Assembly (NCBI RefSeq): GCF_013302895.1
Contig: NZ_VJOK01000001.1
Span: forward strand, 1,935,421 to 1,975,570
Direction: 5' to 3'
Length of the DNA: 40,150 bases
DNA from: Streptomyces albus subsp. chlorinus
GTDB lineage: Bacteria > Actinomycetota > Actinomycetes > Streptomycetales > Streptomycetaceae
Shown here: piece after piece, positions 20,434 through 28,986 of the stretch
How positions within the stretch are numbered: the first letter of the stretch is position 1
Layout of the letters: every line of letters begins with the position of its first letter
Translations under genes and position numbers: made by a program
The notes under the pieces: generated by a model
Told to the model about the DNA's origin: nothing
Database searches by the model: none
Seen by the model: the letters and a program-made list of their open reading frames with translations, nothing else

Positions 20434-22218
20434 TCATGCGGCGACCCGGACGAAGAGGTCCGACATCTCGTCCGGGAGCAGGTCGGTGAGCTGCCCGGAG
20501 TGCAGCAGGAGCAGGCTGCGGCGGGCACGGGTGAGGGCCACGTACAGCGCCCGTGCCTGCCGGGCCCGCGCCTCCGCCTCTCCGTGCGCCGCCACCGCGT
20601 CCGGGTGCGGCAGCCGCTCCGCGTCGCACAGCGGCAGGACGACGGAGTCGAACTCCAGGCCCTTGGCGGCGAAGTACGTCCCGTAGCTCAGCAGCGGCCC
20701 GTGAGGCGTCCAGCCGCTCAGCTCGGCGTCCAGTCTGCGCACGGTGACCGTTCCCCCGCACTCCAGCAGGGGCAGCAGCCGCTTCTCGTGTTCCCGGGTG
20801 GGCATCAGCACCGCCACCCGTTGGCGCTCGCCGTACTGGGCGAGCGCCGCACGGGCGGCCATCCGCAGCTGGCCGGCCTCGTCCGGCGCCTGGAAGACGG
20901 TGGGACGCGGCCCTGCCGTGACCGGCGGACGCGGCTCGACCAGTTCGACCTCGTCGGTGAAGTGCGGCATCCGGGCCGCGGCGCCCGCGAGCGCGGCTAT
21001 CGGCGCGCTGTTGCGGTGGTTGTCGACGAACCGCACCGGGCCCTCGGGGACGTCGAGCCCGAGGGAGCGCCACGACATGCGGCTCCCGTAGACCTGCTGG
21101 GCGTAGTCGGCGAAGAACGTCAGGGACCCGTCGTCGGGGACGGCGGCGGCCAGGCCGCGGATCATCTCGGGGGTGAAGTCCTGCCCCTCGTCGACGACGA
21201 CGTGCCGGTAGCGGCGCGGCGCCCCGTCCGCCTCCAGCGCGCGCCGGACGGCGGTCGCCACATCGTCCCAGTCGTAGGGCGCGTGCGGCTCCCGCAGCCG
21301 CAGGTACGTCTCGTACACGTCGAAGGCGGCTTCCCGGTCGGGCATGGAGAGCGGCCTGCCGCGGCCGAGGCGGGGCGTGCGGCCGGACACATAGGTGGCG
21401 CGGTCCGTGACACCGTGCCCCGCCATCCAGCGCAGCTCGTCGACGAAGAACGCGGCGGGACGCTCCAGGACGGCCGCCCCCGGCCGCTCCGCCCGCACCC
21501 GGGCCAGCGCCGCCTCGACCAGGTGCGGCTTGTGCCGGAAGGGGGCGGGAGCTGCCCCGCCGGTGCTCTCCCGCAGACAGGACTGGGCGAACTGGTGGTA
21601 CGTGGCGATCCGCAGCGCTCCCCCGGCGTCGCCGACCAGCGTGCGCAAGGAGGTCGCCAGCGCGCGGTTGAAGGTGACCAGCAGCGTCGGACCGCCGATG
21701 CCGGGCGCGTGCGCGAGGAAGTGGGCGCGGTGCAGCGCCATCGTCGTCTTGCCGCTGCCGGCCGTCCCCAGGACCACGCAGTGCCCCTGGGTGCGCAGGA
21801 AGACGACATCGCGCTGGTGCCCCCGGGGCTCCGGGAGCGGGATCGGGAGCGGGGAGCGGCGGGAGGGGGCGGCGGTGTGCGAGGGTCCGGGTATGCGGGG
21901 CGTCCAGCGGGCCGCCGTGGACATGTCCAGGCCGGGCCCGGCCTGGACACGGGCGTAGTGGGCGGGAAAGCACGGCGCGCAGGCCGCGCGTCCCTTCGCC
22001 AACGCTTCGGTGAGCGGGACGAGTCCGGGATCGTGCGTGTCCCGGCCCAGCCGCCGGGCCCGGCGCTGCCCGTCGAGCAGCGCGCGGCACGTGGTGTTCC
22101 GGTGGAAGACGGCTCCCCCGTCGGTGACGTACACCTTGGCCGGCAGCCCCGGTGGCGCCGGTCTGCATTCCCCGCACTGTCCGGCCAGCAGCCCGTGTAC
22201 GCATCGCTCCTCCGCCAT
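20434..22218 (-). CDS. Superfamily 1 (UvrD/Rep-like) helicase with N-terminal Cys module, 594 aa
   Basis: Walker A GTAGSGKTT is at 151-159, motif II DEGQD at 343-347, motif V around TYFAAKGLEFDSVVLP at 514-529, and motif VI ALYVALTRAR at 557-566, so the ATPase should be active. The protein is shorter than UvrD/PcrA (about 750 aa), and insertion domains are reduced. The N-terminal 100 residues hold C6-x8-C15-x2-C18, then FHRNTTCRALLDG with Cys44, and C80-x2-C83. This is a possible zinc-binding region followed by a Pro-rich linker. Such short SF1 enzymes with added domains occur in DNA repair and in defence islands; the role here is unknown. ATG 22218 has only a weak Shine-Dalgarno (GGAG 10 nt upstream on the coding strand is not clear). 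An exact inverted repeat lies 161 bp upstream. Confidence 0.88.
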   Translation of the reverse strand: MAEERCVHGLLAGQCGECRPAPPGLPAKVYVTDGGAVFHRNTTCRALLDGQRRARRLGRDTHDPGLVPLTEALAKGRAACAPCFPAHYARVQAGPGLDMSTAARWTPRIPGPSHTAAPSRRSPLPIPLPEPRGHQRDVVFLRTQGHCVVLGTAGSGKTTMALHRAHFLAHAPGIGGPTLLVTFNRALATSLRTLVGDAGGALRIATYHQFAQSCLRESTGGAAPAPFRHKPHLVEAALARVRAERPGAAVLERPAAFFVDELRWMAGHGVTDRATYVSGRTPRLGRGRPLSMPDREAAFDVYETYLRLREPHAPYDWDDVATAVRRALEADGAPRRYRHVVVDEGQDFTPEMIRGLAAAVPDDGSLTFFADYAQQVYGSRMSWRSLGLDVPEGPVRFVDNHRNSAPIAALAGAAARMPHFTDEVELVEPRPPVTAGPRPTVFQAPDEAGQLRMAARAALAQYGERQRVAVLMPTREHEKRLLPLLECGGTVTVRRLDAELSGWTPHGPLLSYGTYFAAKGLEFDSVVLPLCDAERLPHPDAVAAHGEAEARARQARALYVALTRARRSLLLLHSGQLTDLLPDEMSDLFVRVAA

Positions 22219-22270
22219 ACGGCCATTCTTTCCGCTGGTCGGGGGGCCAACAAGAAAAGATCACGACGTT

Positions 22271-22288
22271 CCGGCCCTTCGGGGCCGG
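22271..22288. repeat. Hairpin with TTCG tetraloop
   Basis: CCGGCCC (22271-22277) pairs exactly with GGGCCGG (22282-22288) around TTCG, a very stable loop. It lies in the 339-bp gap between gap and the helicase gene and may act in the helicase leader. Confidence 0.6.
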
Positions 22289-22320
22289 GCCAAGTCGCGG
22301 GGGGGGCGCCGGAGCCGCAG

Positions 22321-22368
22321 GGATCGCCGGGATCGGCGGGGTCGCCGGGACGCCGAGGACGCCGGGGG
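22321..22368. repeat. Short GC tandem repeats (GCCGGGATCG-like, about 9-10 bp)
   Basis: GGATCGCCGGGATCGGCGGG, then GTCGCCGGGACGCC, then GAGGACGCCGGGGG show a 9-10 bp periodic unit with drift. They lie between the palindrome at 22379 and the helicase start; not coding by appearance. Confidence 0.5.
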
Positions 22369-22378
22369 TACCGTCCGC

Positions 22379-22402
22379 CGCATACCGACCGACCGGTATG
22401 CG
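22379..22402. promoter_or_regulatory. Perfect 9-bp inverted repeat, TetR-type operator candidate
   Basis: CGCATACCG (22379-22387) and CGGTATGCG (22394-22402) are exact inverted copies separated by ACCGAC. The ATACCGACCGGT-like sequence is typical of sites bound by TetR-family repressors. It lies upstream of the helicase gene and downstream of gap; no TetR gene is in the window. Confidence 0.55.
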
Positions 22403-22557
22403 ACACCACCCCTCCCCTCCCCCGACGTCACCGTTCGCACTCGCGAGCACAGCGACCGACCTCTCAGGGCGGCGGTCTCCGTGCCGTTGTGCCGTACGTG
22501 TCGCCGACTACCGCGTGGGGCTCACGTCCCGGCCCGGACGGCCACTCAGACGGCTGC

Positions 22558-24012
22558 TCAGACGGCCGGGCCGGGCGCCGGGTAGGTCGGGTACTCCGCC
22601 CCGGAGACGTACTGCACGACGCGGATGACCTGGCAGGAGTAGCCGAACTCGTTGTCGTACCACAGGTAGAGGATCGCGTTGTCGCCCTCGACCTTGGTGG
22701 CACCCGCGTCGATGATCGAGGCGTGGCGCGAGCCGATGAAGTCGCTGGAGACCGCGTCGGGAGCGCTGATGAAGTCGATCTGCCGCTTCAGCGGGGAGGT
22801 CAGGGAGACGTTCCGCAGGTAGTCGAGGACCTCCTCGCGGTCGGTCTCCCGTCCGAGCTGCAGGTTGAGGATGGCGATCGAGACGTCCGGCACCGGCACC
22901 CGGATGGAGCTGCCGGTGATCTTCGCCTGGAGGTCGGGCAGCGCCTTGGCGACCGCGGAGGCGGCGCCCGTCTCGGTGATCACCATGTTGAGCGGCGCCG
23001 AGCGGCCCCGGCGTTCGGACTTGTGGTAGTTGTCCAGCAGGTTCTGGTCGTTGGTGAACGAGTGGACGGTCTCCACGTGACCGCGCAGAACGCCGTACTC
23101 GTCCGCCATCGCCTTCAGCGGCGGGACGATCGCGTTGGTGGTGCAGGACGCACAGGAGATGATCTGCTCGTCCGGCTTGAGCATGTCGTGATTGACACCG
23201 TGCACGATGTTGGGCACGTCGCCCTTGCCCGGCGCGGTCAGGACGACCTTGTCGACACCGGGGCGCAGATGCTTCGAGAGGCCCTCGCGGTCGCGCCACT
23301 TGCCGGTGTTGTCGATGAGGACGGCGTTCTTGATGCCGTACGCCGTGTAGTCCACCGACGTCGGATCGTCGGAGTAGATGACCCGGATCGCGTTGCCGTT
23401 GGCGACGATGGTGCTGTTGGCCTCGTCCACGGTGATCGTGCCCTGGAACTGGCCGTGGATGGAGTCGCGGCGCAGCAGCGAGGCACGCTTGACGAGGTCA
23501 TGGCCGGCACCGCTCCCGCGGACGACGATGGCCCGCAGCCGCAGGCCGTTGCCGGAACCGGCCTTCTCTATGAGCAGCCGGGCGAGGAGCCGGCCGATAC
23601 GGCCGAACCCGTAGAGGACCACGTCGCGCGGCTCACGCCGGTCGATCTTGTTGGCCCCCGTGGCGCCCGCGACGGCCCGCGCGGTGAACTCCTCCACTCC
23701 GAGGCCCTGCCCGTCGGCCCGGTAGGTCGCGGCGAGCATGCCGATGTCGATCTGGGAGGGGCCGAGATCGAGCATGGTGAGGGCCTGCAGGAACGGCAGC
23801 GTCTCGGTGACCGAGAGCTCCTCGCCCGCGATCTGCCGGGCGAACCGGTGGGTCTTCAGGATGCTGACCACCGACTTGTTCACCAAGGAGCGGCTGTGCA
23901 GCAGGACCGTCACGTCCCGTTCCCGGTGCAGCTTCCCGATGATCGGAATCATCGACTCCGCGATCTCCTCGCGGTGCTTCCAGTTGGTGAACACGTCCTC
24001 GTTGACAGTCAC
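22558..24012 (-). CDS. gap: Glyceraldehyde-3-phosphate dehydrogenase, long form, 484 aa
   Basis: Oxidises glyceraldehyde 3-phosphate to 1,3-bisphosphoglycerate (or runs in reverse) in the cytoplasm. The NAD(P)-binding site VVLYGFGRIGRLLARLL is at about 131-147, and the catalytic Cys290 is in SCASCTTN. The protein is about 150 residues longer than ordinary GAPDH because of a helical N-terminal extension (1-125). Streptomyces and some other bacteria have this long type beside the standard one. Translation begins at GTG 24012 with a weak purine-rich sequence (GAAAGA) upstream. The 210 bp between this start and the TerD-fusion gene contain repeated CCGGC units and no gene. Confidence 0.96.
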   Translation of the reverse strand: MTVNEDVFTNWKHREEIAESMIPIIGKLHRERDVTVLLHSRSLVNKSVVSILKTHRFARQIAGEELSVTETLPFLQALTMLDLGPSQIDIGMLAATYRADGQGLGVEEFTARAVAGATGANKIDRREPRDVVLYGFGRIGRLLARLLIEKAGSGNGLRLRAIVVRGSGAGHDLVKRASLLRRDSIHGQFQGTITVDEANSTIVANGNAIRVIYSDDPTSVDYTAYGIKNAVLIDNTGKWRDREGLSKHLRPGVDKVVLTAPGKGDVPNIVHGVNHDMLKPDEQIISCASCTTNAIVPPLKAMADEYGVLRGHVETVHSFTNDQNLLDNYHKSERRGRSAPLNMVITETGAASAVAKALPDLQAKITGSSIRVPVPDVSIAILNLQLGRETDREEVLDYLRNVSLTSPLKRQIDFISAPDAVSSDFIGSRHASIIDAGATKVEGDNAILYLWYDNEFGYSCQVIRVVQYVSGAEYPTYPAPGPAV

Positions 24013-24226
24013 AGATTTATCTTTCGAGCTAGGCGGCGCTCATATGCTAACCCGCCCCCGGACCTCCCGGAGCACCACCTCGGGACAGCCGGAGGGGGCA
24101 CCGCCTCCGGCCAGCCGCGACAAGGGGCCGGTACGCTGTCGCGGCGGGAGCCGGCCGGCTGACCGGCAACCGGCCAACCGGCCGTCGAGCCGCCCCCCCC
24201 GGCTCTGCCTCAGTCGCCCGGCATCA

Positions 24227-26386
24227 TCAGACGCCCGCGGGTTCCCTGGCGGGCGCTCGCCGGACCGCCGGACGGTCGAGATGGACCACCACCGTGGTGT
24301 AGAAGCGGTGGACGGCCTCGTCGACGCTGCGGATGAAGCCTGATTCGGCGTTCCCCCGGCCGCTTCCCATGCCTTTGAACAGGGAGAGACGGAAGCCGGT
24401 GACAGGGGTGTCCGTGTTCTTCGGGAGCATGTCCGCCGGCTCGGGACGCAGCCGCTCCAGCGTGCCCCGGGGGCCTCCCGCCTCCCCTTCGACCAGGGTT
24501 TCGATATGGAGGTCCGCGGGCGCCTCGGCCAGGCGGCGGATGAGGCGCTTGCTCCAGCTCAGGGGGTAGCCCTTCTCCGGCGCGGGGATCTCGATGGAGG
24601 TGCGGAGCTTGCCGGTGCGCAGGTCGGCACTGATCGCCAGGATGCCCGGCGCGCCCTCGATCCGGATTTCCGCCTGCAGCCTTCCGTCGAGGCAGAGTTG
24701 ATCGGCCAGCCGGTCCCGGCGGGCCCCCGGATCGGCTCCCCGCTTGGCGCGCTGGACGGGCAGCACCTTCTGCCCGAGTTCCCCACCGAGGCTGAGGCAG
24801 AGCTGGCGTACGAGGCGTTCCCAGCTCTCGACCACGTCCAGAGCGCGCGGATCCCCCGTGCACAGCGTCTCGTCATTGATGCCGTTGCGCACCGGGACCC
24901 AGCCCGCGCCCATGTTCTGGAAGCCGTGGCAGCCCGAGTTCTCGTGCTGCAGATAGTGGAGCAGTTCCTGGAGCAACCAGGCGTGCGCCTTGTCCCCCAC
25001 GCCCTCATGCCGGATCAGCATCTGCGCCTGGTAGGCGACTTCGGCCCACGACAGGTGCCACAGGGCCACCTTGTGCTTGCGCCGCCCGTCCGTCTTGACG
25101 TCGACCAGCGGGCTGCCCTCCAACGCGACGTCGTTGGACAGTGCGATCACGGCTTCGTAGCCGCGCCGTGCGGCGATGTCCATGTACGCCTGCACCTGGT
25201 CGGCCCTGAGAGCGCTCCCGTTCGTCTTGGTCTCGACCAGCGCGGTCCACAGCTTTCCGGCACGCTCGACACGGATCACACCGTCGGGGCGCCGAGGTGT
25301 GTCCCCATGCGGCAGCGTGACCTCTGTGAACGTCTCCATACGGCCTGCGGGGGCGCCGAAGGCCGCGGTGAGTCTCCGGCCGAACTCCGGCACCTGGGCC
25401 ATGACCGACAGCAGCACCGAGGTGGCACGCACCTCCCGGTCCCGGTCGCTCTTGAGCGCGGAGACCGGAACGAGCCTGGCCTGAGCCCAGGAAGCGTTCT
25501 CCGCCAACGTCTTCCTGGCCACCTTGGGCAGGGTGACCTTCTTCTTCGCAGTGCGCGGCCGTGCTGTCCTCTTCCGCGGCTCGGCCATGTCACCGGACGG
25601 GCGGGGATCCGGAACAGCAACCGGTGCCGCTCGCGGACCCGGTTCCCCCTCAGGCATCGGTCCCGCGGCACTTGCCCCTTCACCGGCAACGGCGGCGCCG
25701 TCCCTCACATCCGCGCTCTCCCCGGCATCCGCGCTCTCCCCGGCATCCGCGCTCTCCTCGGCGTCCTCGCTCTCCTCGGTATCCCCACCCTCTCCGGCGA
25801 CCGCACTCTCTCCGGCGTCCGCGCCGTCCAGCGCTTCCTCCACCTCCGCGTCGTCCTCGATATCGACACCGAAGTCCGTAGCCAGACCTGCCAGCCCGGT
25901 CCCGTACCCCTGTCCGACGGCCCGGAACTTCCACTCCTCCGCACGCCGGTACAGCTCGCCGAAGATGATCGCGCTCACCGGGCCGGCATCGTCGAGGGCG
26001 AACGCCAGGAGGATGTCTCCTCCCCCGTCGGCCAACGTGACCTTCAGCTCTTCCAGCTCACCGAACCCACTTCCGCCGTACCGGCTCGCCGCCACGACGA
26101 TCCGGTCGACGTCGACCGGGATCGCGGACAAGTCGAAGCTGATGCGGTCCTCGTCGCCGTTCTCCGTCGGAGTCTTGCCCAGCAGCTGCACACTCCCGTC
26201 CGCGGCGGCCGGATTGTTGTAGAAGTAGAAGTCGCTGTCCCCGCGCACCTTGCCGTCCGCGCCCAGCAGCAGGATGGACACATCCGCGTCGCCTTCGCCG
26301 GTCGGGCTGACCCAGCTCAGCCCGACCATCACCGAGTCCAAGTCCGCACTCAGAGCCGACAGGGCGACGTTCGAGCCCTTCACCAT
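24227..26386 (-). CDS. TerD-domain protein fused to a PD-(D/E)xK nuclease-like domain, 719 aa
   Basis: Residues 1-180 are a TerD domain: MVKGSNVALSALSADLDSVM opens it, and SDFYFYNNPAAADGSVQLLG plus a GDEDRISFDL segment contain the acidic residues that bind Ca2+ in TerD proteins linked to tellurite and stress resistance. Residues 180-270 are an acidic linker built from an 18-bp DNA repeat (ADAGES units). A basic stretch follows (RKRTARPRTAKKK), and then a domain with PD at 367-368 (RRPDGVIRVERAG), E385 and K387 in WTALVETKTNG, and a helix with Q397 (RADQVQAYMDIA). That is the PD-(D/E)xK nuclease pattern. The C-terminal 220 residues are unassigned. ATG 26386 is chosen because TerD domains normally begin MxKG; an in-frame ATG at 26416 would add ten residues. 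No other ter genes are nearby. DNA cleavage is inference. Confidence 0.85.
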   Translation of the reverse strand: MVKGSNVALSALSADLDSVMVGLSWVSPTGEGDADVSILLLGADGKVRGDSDFYFYNNPAAADGSVQLLGKTPTENGDEDRISFDLSAIPVDVDRIVVAASRYGGSGFGELEELKVTLADGGGDILLAFALDDAGPVSAIIFGELYRRAEEWKFRAVGQGYGTGLAGLATDFGVDIEDDAEVEEALDGADAGESAVAGEGGDTEESEDAEESADAGESADAGESADVRDGAAVAGEGASAAGPMPEGEPGPRAAPVAVPDPRPSGDMAEPRKRTARPRTAKKKVTLPKVARKTLAENASWAQARLVPVSALKSDRDREVRATSVLLSVMAQVPEFGRRLTAAFGAPAGRMETFTEVTLPHGDTPRRPDGVIRVERAGKLWTALVETKTNGSALRADQVQAYMDIAARRGYEAVIALSNDVALEGSPLVDVKTDGRRKHKVALWHLSWAEVAYQAQMLIRHEGVGDKAHAWLLQELLHYLQHENSGCHGFQNMGAGWVPVRNGINDETLCTGDPRALDVVESWERLVRQLCLSLGGELGQKVLPVQRAKRGADPGARRDRLADQLCLDGRLQAEIRIEGAPGILAISADLRTGKLRTSIEIPAPEKGYPLSWSKRLIRRLAEAPADLHIETLVEGEAGGPRGTLERLRPEPADMLPKNTDTPVTGFRLSLFKGMGSGRGNAESGFIRSVDEAVHRFYTTVVVHLDRPAVRRAPAREPAGV
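25709..25780. repeat. 18-bp tandem repeat, four copies, in the TerD-fusion linker
   Basis: ATCCGCGCTCTCCCCGGC occurs at 25709 and 25727 exactly, at 25745 with one change, and at 25763 more diverged. It codes for repeated Ala-Asp-Ala-Gly-Glu-Ser between the TerD and nuclease-like domains, so linker length is probably variable. Confidence 0.85.
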
Positions 26387-26416
26387 CTCGTACACAAAAC
26401 CCCCCGCGTCCCGCAT

Positions 26417-27237
26417 GCCGGTTATCGGCGGCTACTCCACACCCCAGCCACTCAGCACACGACATGATGTGATGTACAACACGCGGCACTGTAGTACGTC
26501 CCGGGCAGACATACGCATAGATGCATGAAGGCCCCCTGCTGAAGTAGCGACCCTCGAAGCGGGCCTGGACTCGGCTCAGGTGTCGGAATACAGCTGCGAA
26601 AGCGTCGTGACCAGCGCCAACGCCCACCGCATCGTGCCGCCGGTGCACACCACAGGGCGCCGGGGCTCCGGTCTGCCCCGGGCCCCCTCCGGGCGTCCCG
26701 CAACGCAATGGCAAGAACGCGACAGACTTCGACTCGTCGATGTCGCTCGTCGCTGTCCATCAGGCCAACCAGAACGACGGAATGTCTCCAAGGGCCCCCG
26801 ACACCCCACCGCGCTCCTGTACGTCGTCGCACACGGGCTCACCCAGCTCTCGCGCCCGCATTCCACCGAGAGGCCCCGAAGGGGCCTCGCTTCTTCAGCT
26901 CTGCTCTGCGGTGCACGGCGTAGGCCCGCGCCAATCGCAGCGGTATCGCGAGGGTGAGTGCACTTGCGTGGCGCCTGATCAAGCAGTCACACGATGCGCC
27001 CAGATGGCCTCAAGTCCGGTTTGTCAGTGTCCAGCTCCAAGGTCCCCGCATGACGACCTTTCGGTCAGGCTTCACGCTGTGGCGCATGGTCAGTGAAGCC
27101 CGCGAGCTCACCGTGCACGCAGGGGTACGGGAGCGCATCGACGCGGTGCCGCACCTCATGGGCGGTGGGGGCGGGGATTACGGCAAGGGCAGGCCGTTGG
27201 TCAACTCACTGGAGGACGTGGCACAGCAGTCGATTCT
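26417..27237. other. Gene-poor stretch with decayed coding sequence
   Basis: No gene with start, ribosome-binding site and codon bias is visible in these 820 bp. GC is lower and codon bias is lost over 26417-27060. A rightward frame from about 27090 to 27240 has good third-position bias and reads SEARELTVHAGVRERIDAVP then HLMGGGGGDYGKGRPLVNSL, probably the tail of a broken gene I cannot identify. The region separates the TerD-fusion gene from a truncated CYTH gene, as expected at an insertion or deletion scar; no transposase ends or tRNA site were found. Confidence 0.5.
26870..26888. terminator. GAGGCCCC hairpin
   Basis: GAGGCCCC (26870-26877) pairs exactly with GGGGCCTC (26881-26888) around GAA, followed by GCTTCTT. 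An isolated terminator in the gene-poor region, possibly left from a lost gene. Confidence 0.6.
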
Positions 27238-27542
27238 TCACGGAACTTCGGCATTGCCCGGCGCTTCCAGGAGGGCATGGGTGTCCTCGAAGGAGCCGAC
27301 GGTGGTCTCGGTCTCCTGGGTGCCGTCGATCGCGTCCGAGCTGATCGTCTTGACGCACAGCGTCACCGCGCCGCCCGCGTCGCGCAGCCGCACCCAGCGG
27401 CCCTCGACCGGGGGATGGGGTCGTAGACGTAACGGCGCATCAGTCGCTCGCCGTGGAAGGTGCCGCCTGCGGACCTGATGCGTGCGGCCATCTCCTCGGG
27501 GTCGATCTCCAGGGCTTTGGCCTCGTACTCGACGACGTGCAT
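27238..27542 (-). pseudogene. CYTH-domain (class IV adenylate cyclase-like) gene, frameshifted and truncated
   Basis: ATG 27542 follows GAGAGGAAG. The first frame gives MHVVEYEAKALEIDPEEMAA then RIRSAGGTFHGERLMRRYVY DPIP; the family continues PVEGRWVRLRD, but here that lies in the next frame (PVEGRWVRLRDAGGAVTLCV, then KTISSDAIDGTQETE). The shift is explained by one missing base in a C5 tract (G5 on the plus strand, 27410-27414). After THALLEA the sequence diverges and stops, so the last third of the usual 170-180 aa domain is gone. The EYEAK (ExExK) motif of CYTH triphosphate-binding enzymes is intact. Even if the frameshift is a sequencing error, the truncation remains. The 190 bp upstream contain no clear gene. 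Confidence 0.8.
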
Positions 27543-27733
27543 GGGATGCCGACTTCCTCTCGTGCGGGGTCGGATAGCGGAGTCTGGCAGGAGCGCGGGA
27601 TCGCGCAGCCACTCGTTCAACAGGTCCTCCACCGGCACAACGAACGGGCGCGGCACGCTCGCTTGCCGTCTCGGGCTCCACCAGCGAGTCAATGTGCGCC
27701 GAAGCGTCCGGAGAGCAGCCAAGGTCTCGTCCT

Positions 27734-28438
27734 TCAGAGCGCGGTGCGCAGGTCGTGCGGGTTGACGGGGGTGACCTTGCGGAGTTCGCGGATGAGCTTG
27801 GAGGCGAGCATCGAAGGCAGCCCTGGGTCGTCCTTGGGCAGCCAGATGTCGGTGTCGCCGTGGTTGAGGCGCCAGCCGTCGAGGGTGAGGCGGTAGCTCA
27901 CCCCGCCCACTCCCCACAGCCGGGGCGCCCTCACCCGCAGCGCGGTGAAGGCCCCGCTCTTGGGACACACGGCCATCGACAGCCGCGCGTCCTTCGCGCA
28001 CAGCGGCGGCATCGCGGTCAGCGTGCCTTCCGGCCACGAGGGCGGGTCCAGCTCGTTGCGCCAGTCGAAGAAGAGCCACCCGTCCTTGTTACGGTCCGCC
28101 GGGCCACCGCAGACCTGGCACCTCATCGCGTACATGCACTCGTACTGCCGCCCCGGATGCATCGACGCGAAGTCCGGCCGGCCGACCCCGGGTGAGTACG
28201 AACACCGCGCCCACAGCACCCCGAACCCATCACGGTCGGAAGGAAGCTCCCGCCCCTGGTAGACCAGCCTGGGAGGCTCGGGCGTGAGTGCGACGGCCAG
28301 CGCCGCCTCGATGACCGCCCTCTCGCTGTCCCACATGGCCACGTACGGCACACGCACCGAACGCCCGGTGCGCGGGTGCTTCGCGTACCGGGGAACGCGG
28401 CCCGGTCCCAGTGCGAAGGACGCTGCGAACGGGGTCAT
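27734..28438 (-). CDS. Hypothetical protein with two Cys pairs, 234 aa
   Basis: Not assigned to a named family. The start ATG 28438 overlaps the stop of the upstream gene as ATGA, so it is the last gene of a three-gene operon. Residues 125-135 contain MRCQVCGGPAD (CxxC) and residues about 164-180 PPLCAKDARLSMAVCP. Together they could form a treble-clef zinc site, as in HNH-like or ribbon proteins. The N-terminal part (YAKHPRTGRSVRVPYVAMWD) and the tail (SKLIRELRKVTPVNPHDLRT) have no known motif. Comparable genes are often seen in Streptomyces next to GHKL ATPases and XRE regulators, consistent with a regulatory cluster. Confidence 0.78.
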   Translation of the reverse strand: MTPFAASFALGPGRVPRYAKHPRTGRSVRVPYVAMWDSERAVIEAALAVALTPEPPRLVYQGRELPSDRDGFGVLWARCSYSPGVGRPDFASMHPGRQYECMYAMRCQVCGGPADRNKDGWLFFDWRNELDPPSWPEGTLTAMPPLCAKDARLSMAVCPKSGAFTALRVRAPRLWGVGGVSYRLTLDGWRLNHGDTDIWLPKDDPGLPSMLASKLIRELRKVTPVNPHDLRTAL

Positions 28439-28986
28439 GAGGCCGTCACTCCAGTGCCTTGCCAGCCCTCTCGCTCCAGGGGCAACAGCAGGTCCCGCGT
28501 CGTCCGGGCCGTCTGCCGCGCTGCGGCCAGCGACGGTTGGGGGCCGTCACCCGCAGCGGCTCTGGCTCTGGCTCTGGCCACCATCTCCGCGACCACGATC
28601 CGCCCGGTGTCCAGCTCGGCTTCGGCAGCGTCCGCCAGAGCGTCCAGGTAGGCGTGCAGGGTGTCGGTCGTCGGCCGCAGATCGACCCCGTTCGCGCAGT
28701 CGAAGTGCTGGCTGAGCACGTACTCGACCGTGCGGCGAACGGTCTCGGGCGTCACGGCCAGCGGCTCGTCCTGCTCCTCGGCCTGCCAGCGGCGCATCGT
28801 CTCCAGGAAGCGGCGAAGGGTCGCGTCGTCGGTGGCCTCGACCGCGGCTTCGCCGAAGGCGGGAACTTCGTGATCGCAGGCTTGCCCTGGCGTCCGTCGT
28901 TCCACCGGTGGGCTGTCGGGGACGCGCACCAGCGGAACGTGTCGGACGACGAGGGCGAAGCGGCGAGGCCGCCGGTGGCGAGCCAT
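28435..28986 (-). CDS. Hypothetical helical protein, 183 aa
   Basis: Starts at ATG 28986, sharing one base with the TGA of the GHKL ATPase gene, and ends in an ATGA overlap with the next gene, so it is the middle gene of an operon. The first 35 residues are basic (MARHRRPRRFALVVRHVPLV); the rest looks all-helical, with FLETMRRWQAEEQDE and a long Ala/Arg helix (VVAEMVARARARAAAG). No motif of known function, signal peptide or membrane helix. Its role is likely tied to the ATPase; unknown. Confidence 0.72.
   Translation of the reverse strand: MARHRRPRRFALVVRHVPLVRVPDSPPVERRTPGQACDHEVPAFGEAAVEATDDATLRRFLETMRRWQAEEQDEPLAVTPETVRRTVEYVLSQHFDCANGVDLRPTTDTLHAYLDALADAAEAELDTGRIVVAEMVARARARAAAGDGPQPSLAAARQTARTTRDLLLPLEREGWQGTGVTAS

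Noticed and set aside
20500..24162. 1220-codon open frame opposite helicase and gap
   Set aside because: Spans two well-supported opposite-strand genes and has no domain of its own.
26452..26866. Short leftward frames in the gene-poor region
   Set aside because: No ribosome-binding site, Arg/Ser/Cys-rich composition and no third-position bias.
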